Assembly (NCBI GenBank): GCA_026417135.1
Contig: JAOADV010000006.1
Location: 58,025 to 113,539, forward strand
Source of the DNA: Ignavibacteria bacterium
GTDB lineage: Bacteria; Bacteroidota; Ignavibacteria; Kapaibacteriales; UBA2268
Reading direction: 5' to 3'
Length of the DNA stretch: 55,515 nucleotides
This document shows positions 8,901-17,100 of the stretch, one piece after another. The stretch's first letter is position 1; the number at the start of each line of letters is the position of its first letter. The notes under the pieces are model-generated. The model was not told the DNA's origin and searched no databases. It worked only from the letters and a program-made list of their open reading frames with translations. The position numbers and the translations under genes are program-made.

Positions 8901-11857
8901 CAATATTCGATAAAGCTTGTAAAGTCAAGCAATGTTCTGAAATCGGGGCTACGACCACCAACCGTATATGTACCTCCGGGAAGTGCTTTGTAAACCATTA
9001 CTGTGTTCTCGTCGTTGCTGGGGTCGTCGTCGGGGAATCCGTTGGGATTTGATGTTGCAGCACGGATGTAGAATGGAATATTAGCAGTTCCAAAATCGTA
9101 AGTACCAACAGCAACATCGATAGAATCACGAGCAGCGAGATTCCCAGTCCAATCGAATGGCGTTTGTGGAACACCATTTACCCACCAGCTTATTCGAACC
9201 GAAGTTAAAGGTTTGGGAGCGTAATTTCTAATCCGTAAACGGACAACATTTACACCGGGGTCAATAGGAAGCATACCGTCAGCATTTAAGAAACCAGCAT
9301 CATTAAGAATTGGAGTTACATTCCTTGTAAATGCATCATTTGTGGGGTCGGCATCTGGTAAAGCATTTGCTGCCGCATCTGGTCCTCTTGGGTTTGTGGT
9401 CCAAGCACGAATAACAATTGGACCCCAGGGTGCTCTTGGTGTAAATAAGAAAGAAGGATGAATTGTAACTTCAACGGTCCGACCAGTATCTAAATTACCA
9501 GTCCATTGGAATGGAGTTTGAGTAACTCCATCGACTGACCAGTTAATGGTTACACTCGTTAATGGGAAGAATTTCCCAAAATTCCTTAATATTACACGAA
9601 CTGGCTGAGGCTGGTAAGAATTGAATTTATCGACTGGACTTGTAATCCCGGTAATACCAGCATCGTTTTGTTTGATATCCCCTTGGAACTTAGCAAGCCA
9701 AGCTTCTGGAGTTGCACTAACAGCAGTTTGATGTCCATTAGACGAAGCAATAACGTCGGTAGAATATGTATAACCACCAATAAATGGATTGCCCTGACCA
9801 TCGACAGAGACACAACCATAATAAATTAAATCGGTGCTATTCCCACCGTAATAAGTACCTGCTGGTCGGGTTCTGCCGTCTGGCGAAAGCATTGCTAAGA
9901 ATGCGTCTGGCGTTGAATTAAGAGTTCTTTGAAAACCATCTGTGGTAAAAATCCTATCGGTTGAATAAGTGTAGCCACCCAAATAAACATTTTCACTGCC
10001 ATCGGCAGCAACACCCATACCATAATCTGAGTTATTACCTCCATAATACGTTCCCCAAACGAGAGAACCGTTTGTGTTGAACTTCCCTACAAAAGCTTCT
10101 GGAGTTGTTGTAACAGAAGTTTGAAATGCACCAGTAGATGCAATACCAGTAGTTGAAGAGGTATAACCTGTTAAATAAAGATTTCCATTGGGGTCCGCAT
10201 TCATTGCATAGCAATAGTCTGTGCTATTTCCACCATAATATGTTCCCCATTGACGAACACCATTGGTGTTAAATTTAACAAGGAAAGCGTCGGGAGTTGT
10301 GCTAATCGATGGCTGGTGAACACCCGAAGTAGCAATTCCAGCAGAGGACCAAGTCGTCCCAGCAATAAACACATTGCCACTGGCATCGCAAACGGTACCA
10401 AAAATATAGTCTGTGCTAGTTCCACCATAATAAGTTCCCCACTGACGAACGCCACTTGTATTGAATTTAACTAAGAAGCCATCGGGGGTTGTGCTTAAAG
10501 AAGTTTGATGAGCACCAGACGTTGCAATACCAGAAGTCGAATATGTATAGTAACCAGCCAAGTAAGAATTACCAGAAGCATCGGCAGCACAAGCATAACA
10601 TATATCAGAGTCTGTACCACCGTAGTAGGTACCCCAATGTCGAGTTCCATTAGAATATAACTTTACCAAAAAGCAATCAACTGAGCCAGCAAATGAAGTT
10701 TGGTGTGCACCAGAAGATGCAATAACATTAGTTGAATAAGTGTAGCCACCAAAATAAACATTTTCGGAGTTATCGACACTTATACCAAATCCATAATCTG
10801 AATTATTTCCGCCGTAATATGTACCCCACTGACGAACTCCATTTGCATTAAACTTCACTATAAAAGCGTCGGGCGTCGTATTGATAGTTGTTTGAAAAGC
10901 ACCAGAAGTCGCTATGTTATTCGAAGACGATGTGTACCCAGTGATGTAGGAATTACCATTTCGGTCGGCATATATCGTATATCCAATTTCAGTACTGCTA
11001 CCTCCATAATAAGTTCCCCAAAGCCTTGTTTTGGGGTCGATAATTAAATTCTTCGACTTATCGTAATTTTCAACAACAAAGGAAATAGAATTATCTGAAT
11101 TTTTAACAAAGCGGCTTTCGACAAATTTTGCAGTAGAAAGGATCTCAGATGAATTTGTATATTTATCTAAGCTCGTCAATTGGTAGGCAACTGGTGGTTC
11201 CTGTTCAATAGAACCAAAAGGAGTGGAAATTTTTAATAATCCTTTCTCAGTAATTTGAACATCTTGTGCACCATCGAACTTAAACGAAATTTGAGATGGG
11301 TCCGCACCTGGTTTCAATACAAAATCATATTGGAATTTTAATTCTTTGTTACCATAGATGACAAAATCAATGTTCGGATAAACATTTTCTAAGACAATTG
11401 TCTTATAATTACGCACAAAAGTAACTCCATCGGGACAGTGAGGTAAATAGTAATTATCGTAATCGGGACCCATTTCTTTGGCTACTATCCTTGGGTGAAG
11501 GTTAGAATTGAGAAGTTTCATATCGACACGATAAACGTCGAACTGAAAAACTTGTTCTTTTAATGGCTCCTTGGAAAGCAAAGCATCGCGTATGTCTTTC
11601 TCGTTAAAAGCGGAACTTTCACGAGGCTTGACGAAGGAAAAGCTTATTACATTTTTCTTTACAATAATTAAGCCAAAGTCAACTTGGGCAACGAATTGGA
11701 CATCGCGAGCTACATTTCCGAATTCGTCGATGATTTGCCCCTTGTTTTCGATAAACTTAATGCTACGATTCTTGAGCAAATCGTTCGAAATTGGCGTTGC
11801 CGATGCTACCGCAAAAGCGATAACAAAGGTCAAAAGAGTTAGAATTGTTTTTTTCAT
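5927..11857 (-). CDS. Giant secreted T9SS cargo: SBBP propeller, CARDB-like, beta-helix and Ig-like domains
   Basis: The 1976-residue protein begins with a Sec signal peptide (about 1-20). Next comes an N-terminal domain with FIENKGQI near 35-42, a type often found before SBBP repeats. Seven SBBP-like repeats opening WGTYYGG (the last AGTYYGG) start near 280, 344, 408, 475, 536, 601 and 667, consistent with a seven-bladed propeller. Two CARDB-like modules start near 731 and 840 (each NDAG, later TPFxWTGNL). A parallel beta-helix region rich in Asn and short repeats spans about 970-1400. Three or so Ig-like domains with CEGQTV- and YxCR-type motifs follow. The last 85 residues, from FELFQSVPNPTDG to the terminal basic end, form a type-A T9SS sorting domain. 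It is therefore predicted to be surface-attached or released. AGGAGG precedes the ATG. Adhesion or polymer binding is plausible, but no enzymatic motif was seen. Confidence 0.88.
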   Translation of the reverse strand: MKKTILTLLTFVIAFAVASATPISNDLLKNRSIKFIENKGQIIDEFGNVARDVQFVAQVDFGLIIVKKNVISFSFVKPRESSAFNEKDIRDALLSKEPLKEQVFQFDVYRVDMKLLNSNLHPRIVAKEMGPDYDNYYLPHCPDGVTFVRNYKTIVLENVYPNIDFVIYGNKELKFQYDFVLKPGADPSQISFKFDGAQDVQITEKGLLKISTPFGSIEQEPPVAYQLTSLDKYTNSSEILSTAKFVESRFVKNSDNSISFVVENYDKSKNLIIDPKTRLWGTYYGGSSTEIGYTIYADRNGNSYITGYTSSSNNIATSGAFQTTINTTPDAFIVKFNANGVRQWGTYYGGNNSDYGFGISVDNSENVYFGGYTYSTNVIASSGAHQTSFAGSVDCFLVKLYSNGTRHWGTYYGGTDSDICYACAADASGNSYLAGYYTYSTSGIATSGAHQTSLSTTPDGFLVKFNTSGVRQWGTYYGGTSTDYIFGTVCDASGNVFIAGTTWSSAGIATSGVHQPSISTTPDAFLVKFNTNGVRQWGTYYGGNSTDYCYAMNADPNGNLYLTGYTSSTTGIASTGAFQTSVTTTPEAFVGKFNTNGSLVWGTYYGGNNSDYGMGVAADGSENVYLGGYTYSTDRIFTTDGFQRTLNSTPDAFLAMLSPDGRTRPAGTYYGGNSTDLIYYGCVSVDGQGNPFIGGYTYSTDVIASSNGHQTAVSATPEAWLAKFQGDIKQNDAGITGITSPVDKFNSYQPQPVRVILRNFGKFFPLTSVTINWSVDGVTQTPFQWTGNLDTGRTVEVTIHPSFLFTPRAPWGPIVIRAWTTNPRGPDAAANALPDADPTNDAFTRNVTPILNDAGFLNADGMLPIDPGVNVVRLRIRNYAPKPLTSVRISWWVNGVPQTPFDWTGNLAARDSIDVAVGTYDFGTANIPFYIRAATSNPNGFPDDDPSNDENTVMVYKALPGGTYTVGGRSPDFRTLLDFTSFIEYWGVAGPITVQIRPGTYQGGLTLKPVGYRQFPITFESSTGRNEDVIVEFTPTSSANNFVMLIDRLGSITFRNLTIRNNSCSFGNVIRITGGVKGLTIDNCVIVGCSNPSRNNNFALIFSDANLLESLTITNSTFRNGSVAIWQVSPTGQTSRNYNISNNIFTSQNWYGLYLDGVDLVNIIDNTITGVNLVYGIYFRSSGLPLVSFDDKNQSESPLSTPYVFRNNRIGGVGPATSTALTNPNAGLTIVNSFYPVQISKNTIMTTNTNGIYVENVGNLSIVENEFTSSSTGTNNKSSIIVRNSGAQALLVEKNFANNSNNKGIYIENSSNAKIYRNYVKLSGGNYGLHLLNSSAVIANNIVTTSGSGALYLDGVRNTIMVYNTYFGTNTGPISYLNNLGLGTGNLFKRNMVYNRGTGNAFQIWGTPPAAGSVISDENNFYTAGTVLVGGIFGNIANLAGWRSATGMDMNSVSVTYEFLSVDYPMVARIDPALYFRNPLYELGALADEVEKYDYNGEQRLKAFYIGVNSLNPVIRIVTQPKEIVDCVGATGKFFSVVATIDFGGTLSYQWYKGGVEIPGANQAIYNLPALRHDMADVYRCRITGTGEAEPVWTEPVLLYAVERTNITRQPKQVYANMGGVATFEIDVHISDNPLLQPKIQWYRGNTALRNSDRIAGATSSILTIRDIRPADLGANYYVIVEGICGRDTSDLITLAEKPKVLGQPLNDVQVCEGQTVSITVNAVSSVAGYTLKYQWRFNGLPLEDGGKYSGTNTSTLTITNAGPENSGLYDVVVSIEGFDKATFGPANLLVFMKPRITKNLPPNVSLNVGQTLRLTIEASGDNLQYRWFKDGVELNQTNATLEITNVQTDDAGKYKVRVYNNCGEVFSSECEVTVTFRTILDVPEESETFELFQSVPNPTDGKAKIEFYIPSSGFAKLTISTLVGDKVFSLANGHFEAGLHSVVFDAVAMNFGSGVYIYTLEFNGKKLSRQLVLVR

Positions 11858-11916
11858 GGCACCCCTCCTAATATATTAAAAAAACAATTAAAAATTTTTT
11901 TCAAAGAACTATAACA

Positions 11917-11924
11917 CAAATATA
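11917..11924 (-). promoter_or_regulatory. Bacteroidota-type -7 element (TATATTTG) upstream of the giant T9SS gene
   Basis: The minus strand reads TATATTTG, an exact TAnnTTTG match about 60 bases before the ATG at 11857. It lies in the AT-rich gap after the preceding OmpA gene. With the downstream terminator, this makes the giant gene a likely single transcript. Confidence 0.5.
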
Positions 11925-11988
11925 AAAAAAAATTTACAAAATTAAAATACTAAAAAAACAAGTTAAGAAAAAATAAAAAAAACAAAAA

Positions 11989-14127
11989 TTATTTTACAGG
12001 AGTTTCTATTATAATCTGAACGGTTCGTGAATAACTTCGTCCCTGAGGCAAATTGTTGTCAAAAATCAATTCCTCATTTCCTATTGGAATTAGCTTTGTT
12101 TGAAATTCGGGAATGCCAAGATACTTTTGAACAGCAAGACATCTTTTAAAGGCTAAATCTTTATTGTACGAAGGCTCGCCAATCCTATCGGTATAGCCCA
12201 AAATAACTACATTTGAATTAGGTTTAATTTTCTTTTTTATTTCGTTTAAAATTGGAACGTGGGCGGGCAATATATCTGCCTTATCAAAATCGAAAACTAT
12301 CAAAGAATACCTTTCGATTTTTTTGTCGCCGAGCATTTCTTCTCGCTTTTTCCGTATAGTTTTCTGCTCGATTTTTAATTGAACTTTGTCGACCTCCTTT
12401 TGGTCTAAAATATCAGTTGCACTAAAAATAACTTCAATCGGCTCTTCTAAGCGAGGAATAGGCTCTTGTTCAACATCCCAAACGACCTGGTTACGAAAAT
12501 CGCTTCCGAAGTAATTTCTCAAGATTTGTCCAGCTTGTTCAATCGAAATTGTCCAACCCTTAATTGGTGAGTCTGAATAGACATCTGCTCGAATGTCGAC
12601 AAATGGTGGATTAGCAAATCGTTGTATTTGACTAAGGTAGATAGGTGCTAAAATTTTTAAATCGTTAGAATAGATCTCTACTCTTTGATTTTCTTCAATT
12701 CCATCGGGAATATTTGGATTTGTAAATTTATCGGGCAAGTTTTGGTATTTAATTTGAATTTGATTTGGATTTACATTCCAAATATTGACAAAATAGTCGC
12801 GAACTTTTTCGGCGCGTCTTCGCGATAATTCCAGATTCTTCTCTTCTTCGCCAGTATTGCTATTACAACCAACAAGAGTAATTCGAGCAGAAGGATTATC
12901 TTTCAACCTTTTACCAACAATGTTTAAGAGATTTTCATATATTTTTAAAGTATTCCAAGGCAAAGAATTTTCGTCGAATTTATCCACTTCCTCCTTTTCT
13001 AACAATTTTTGAGAGGTAAAAGCTAAATCGGATTTACCAGTTTGAAAAAATACATAAGGAAGCAAAGGAAACTTTTCTTCTGTTTCGATTTCATCAATTA
13101 TTAATGTTGGATTATCTTGAGTTGTACCGTCTCTGCTACGTCCGACAACTTTTAAGCTAAGTTGGATTAGAGAAACTTGAGGGACTTGCTTAATATATTT
13201 TTCTAATATTGTTGTTTCGTAAAGGAAGCCGTCTTCTACTTTATTCTTTTTCGTTCCAAGTATCTTTGCTTCGACAAGTTCAATTCTCGATTGTTTCAAC
13301 CCTAAAACTGGCACGGTCGAAGTATCGCGTACCAACAGAGTGTCGTAATAATAATTAACCACTGGTGGTGGATAAATTGGAACTCGAAAAGCAAGAGCAA
13401 AATTAATGTTAGAAATTTTCCAACTTACATTTGTGATATTTTGTAATGGCAAGGCAAAGTTAAATTCGGGCGAAAGAAAAAAATCTTGAAGGATTTCAAA
13501 ATCATAAGAAATTCCGAGAACGGGTCTAATTTGGAATTTCTTTACCAAAGGAATTTCAATGTTGCTGTGTTCGTTTCTCGTTTTCTTTCCATCAAGAAAA
13601 TATACACCTTCTGGCGAAGTAATGGTTTCTTTCTGGTCAATTTTTGAAACAAGAAAATAGGTGAAATTCAGTCCTCCTTTAACCCAAAAATTATCATAAA
13701 AATTGTAATGAATTTCGGGTTGAACATTAAGACCAAATAGGTTTGCTTTTAGTTCGTGGTCAACATAAACTGGCATAATTTCAATGTTCTTTGGGTCGTT
13801 GACCAACCTTACATTTGTATGACCAATAAATTCCTTTTCGTTAAACACAACTCCGTCGCTACCGATACCTGCACGCAAACCAAAATCCCATTTTTCGCTT
13901 AAACCTTTTCGGAAAAGCAAACTGAAATCCCATCCTAAGCCTATAGTAGTTCCATACTTAGGACAACAATTAGGTATTCCAGAAAGTTTATTGAAATCGG
14001 CAAAATGTACATTCAATTTTAAACTTCCCGCTCCACCTAATTGGAACAATGGGCTAACGCTTTGCGTCAACAAAAGATTTGGAAAAGTCAAGCCGAAAAA
14101 AAACAAAAAAAACTTATTGATACCCAT
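11989..14127 (-). CDS. Outer-membrane protein with beta-barrel and two OmpA-like domains
   Basis: The 712-residue protein has a signal peptide (about 1-21). An N-terminal region of about 230 residues has alternating aromatic/hydrophobic strands typical of an outer-membrane barrel. There are two OmpA-type peptidoglycan-binding segments. The first lies near 410-490, with ITLVGCNSNTG and LSRRRAEKVRDYF. The second is at the C-terminus near 595-710, with VFDFDKADILPAH, ILGYTDRIGEPSYN and LAFKRCLAVQKYLG. The region between them is beta-rich and unrecognised. Two OmpA modules in one chain is less usual. The gene follows the 1677-residue T9SS cargo by 3 bases, so the two are translated from one message, suggesting a cell-surface assembly in which this protein is the anchored partner. 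That pairing is inference. Confidence 0.82.
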   Translation of the reverse strand: MGINKFFLFFFGLTFPNLLLTQSVSPLFQLGGAGSLKLNVHFADFNKLSGIPNCCPKYGTTIGLGWDFSLLFRKGLSEKWDFGLRAGIGSDGVVFNEKEFIGHTNVRLVNDPKNIEIMPVYVDHELKANLFGLNVQPEIHYNFYDNFWVKGGLNFTYFLVSKIDQKETITSPEGVYFLDGKKTRNEHSNIEIPLVKKFQIRPVLGISYDFEILQDFFLSPEFNFALPLQNITNVSWKISNINFALAFRVPIYPPPVVNYYYDTLLVRDTSTVPVLGLKQSRIELVEAKILGTKKNKVEDGFLYETTILEKYIKQVPQVSLIQLSLKVVGRSRDGTTQDNPTLIIDEIETEEKFPLLPYVFFQTGKSDLAFTSQKLLEKEEVDKFDENSLPWNTLKIYENLLNIVGKRLKDNPSARITLVGCNSNTGEEEKNLELSRRRAEKVRDYFVNIWNVNPNQIQIKYQNLPDKFTNPNIPDGIEENQRVEIYSNDLKILAPIYLSQIQRFANPPFVDIRADVYSDSPIKGWTISIEQAGQILRNYFGSDFRNQVVWDVEQEPIPRLEEPIEVIFSATDILDQKEVDKVQLKIEQKTIRKKREEMLGDKKIERYSLIVFDFDKADILPAHVPILNEIKKKIKPNSNVVILGYTDRIGEPSYNKDLAFKRCLAVQKYLGIPEFQTKLIPIGNEELIFDNNLPQGRSYSRTVQIIIETPVK

Positions 14128-14130
14128 TTC

Positions 14131-17100
14131 TTAGTGAATAAATTTATAAACCTTGTTTGAAGATAAATTAGTTACACGTAGGAAATATACCCCAGCTGGA
14201 AAGTGGGATAAATCAAACTCAAAGGAAAAACTCTTCGTTTCGTTATCATCGTTAACAAATTCCTTTTCGATTACAGCATTGCCAAAAAGTGTAAGAACCT
14301 GTAGCAAATGTTTACCTTTTGTAGTTGTCTCGATTTCTATCTTATAAGGATTATTCGAATTGATAAAATTAACAACCAATTGGTTAGGTTGTTTTAACAA
14401 TCGTTTACCACCTTCGGTGCAAATTTCAATACGAATTGAACCATCAAGTAATTTGGTTTCTTTGAAATACGCCGGTCTGCTCCAATTGCATTCCAAAAGA
14501 GAAACTTTAGAGAAATCTGTATCCGAAAGTAAAGGTACACCTAAAAATTGCCCGACAACTATTTCCTCGCCTTTAAGCGTGTCGATTAGACATCGAAAAG
14601 TAATTATACGATTTGGATTTACGATTCTATCATCAAGAATTTCGCCTTTTACTATGTTTTGTATATGGTATATGCTCCAATAGTATTGAATTTTACATTC
14701 TAAATGGAGAGAAGAGATTGGCTGAGTGAATTCGGAAAGTCGTGCATAAACTGGCAAATATCCAACAAGAGATTTAGGATTGAAAAGAACCTCGCCAACT
14801 CTAACTTCTGCAGAAACAGGTGGCAAACCATACCCACGAAGAGGCAAAAGAATTGTATCAATACAATCTGGATATTGAATAGCAACTTTAAGAGTATCGT
14901 AGAACCAGCCTTCACGGTTAGGTTTAAAAGTAACATTCTGGGTTAAGTTCGAATTCGCAGAAAGTGAAAGATTTCCGATTAGGTCAGTTGAAAAAACTAA
15001 TGGATTATTAAATTGTAAAACATTCCTTATAAGGGAAGCTGGTCCAGTATTCTCGATTACGAAAGGTAAAATATTTGTGGAATTTATTGGAACTTGACCA
15101 AAATTGATTTCCGAAACGACAAAGTTAACGAAACGAACACGATTTGCAGTAAGCGTTATATCGGCAAACCGAGTAGAATTGTTTATAAATATGAATAAAC
15201 GCAAAGTAGCAGAATAGCGCCGAGGACCATCGTTGCCCGAGAAAATCAAAACCAATTCACGAACAGAGTCTACGAGAACTGGAAAAGTTGTTTGAACTTT
15301 AAAAAACCGTGCGTCGTTGCCAATAATTATAGATGAATCGATGCGAAAACGAATAGTCCCTAAATTTTCGACAGAGAACCGAATTGTGTCCGAAGAGCAA
15401 ATGGGAATATTTCCAAAGTCGATACGATTTGGAACGGAATAACTACCAGCTGTCCCCCAACCTTTCAAATAAACCCATTGAGTATCGGGGCAAGGACTAT
15501 AATAGACGATACGCATTGAGTCGAAAAATTCACCTTCGCGGTCGGGACGAAATGTAAAAACTACTCTTACTGAATCCTTTGGAAAAAGTACAGCCGAAGA
15601 AGGATTAGGCTCGAAAACATTTTTATTCCCTTCAATGTCTCGAATACGTTGTGGGTCCGAAACAGTTCCATAATTAACAAGGAGAAGTGTCCTTCGTTTA
15701 AAATCGCCAATCTGACAAACCCCGAAATCGAGTGTATCGGGAAGCAAGTCAACATTTAAATTCTCTTGAATAGCAGAAAGCTTAATCGAAATTCTTGGAT
15801 TGTTCTTATCGTTGCTTTCAATGATAAGTTCGGCAGTTTTTAGACCGGGAGCTGCACCTTTGACACCAACAAATTTAACGGCACAGCTATCGACAGAATT
15901 CGGAGGAATCACATTTTTCGAAAGAGAATTAGAAAGAATAAAATGCTCTGGATTATAATTCTGCCGTATATAAACTCTTTGTACAATTAAATCCGAGGTA
16001 CCTTTATTTGTAATGTAAATTATTGTATCTTTCGATTTGCAATGTAAAAAAGTACCTAAGAAAACTGAATCTACATTTGCAAAAATAGTAGCATTTGTTC
16101 CATAACCTTTTAATAAAAATCGGACAGAATCGGGACAGCCAATTTCGCTGTTCGAAAAAAGTTCAACAATTTTATTGAATTCTCCCACAGAAGAAGGGGA
16201 AAAAGTATAGTAAAGCTTCAAAGTATCACCCGGCCTTAAATAAGTGGGTATTTCTGGTTCGCTACCAATAAAGTTAAAAACGGAATTACTTGTAGGCTCT
16301 TTATCAAAATAACTTGTCCCAGTTCCACGATTAATAATAACCACAACTGCGGTGTCGGTCTCTCCAACAGAAACAAAACCAAAGTAGCCTCCGTGAATTA
16401 GAACAGTATTGCTGCTAATTGCCTCTGCAACTACGAAAAGAGTATCGAAATGATTACAAATGTCAAATGCATAAATCAATCGAATAAAGATTTTGCCGTC
16501 GGCATTCGGATTTATCTCTAAAGAATTAACAATACTATCGCTTGCAAAAATTTGACGACCGATTTGAAAATCATAGTTAATCGCAGAAGCACCAGTATTG
16601 TCAACATTAATTATTTTAATTGGATAGTTCCCCGAATTGAGAATTGCAAAATTTACCTTATATGTTTTCCCAACGCATATTAGACCGACATTTATTGTAT
16701 CTACAATTTTGTTTTTATATTTAAAAGCGGTCGAAACATTTATGCGAAAATACTTTATATATAGGACTTTCCTTAAAGCAGGGCAGTCCAAAGGAAATAC
16801 AACGATAGAATCGAGAAATTCGCCAAAATTTTTTCCTGGAAGAATCGAGATATTTAATGTATCGTTAAATCCAGAACCGACAATTTCTTGAGAACTTTTA
16901 AATGTTAACCTATTTCCGCTTATGCTGTAGCCAAACCTTAATGAAAAAGAACTTCGGTTCCAAACGAGACAAATTGTATCTATGCGTTCTTCTCCACAAA
17001 TAACACCCAGCCGTAGAGTATCTAATATATTTAGCCTATCGAAAGAATATACATCGAATTTGTAAGGATAAACTTCAAGACGAATTTCAACTTTCCAAGG

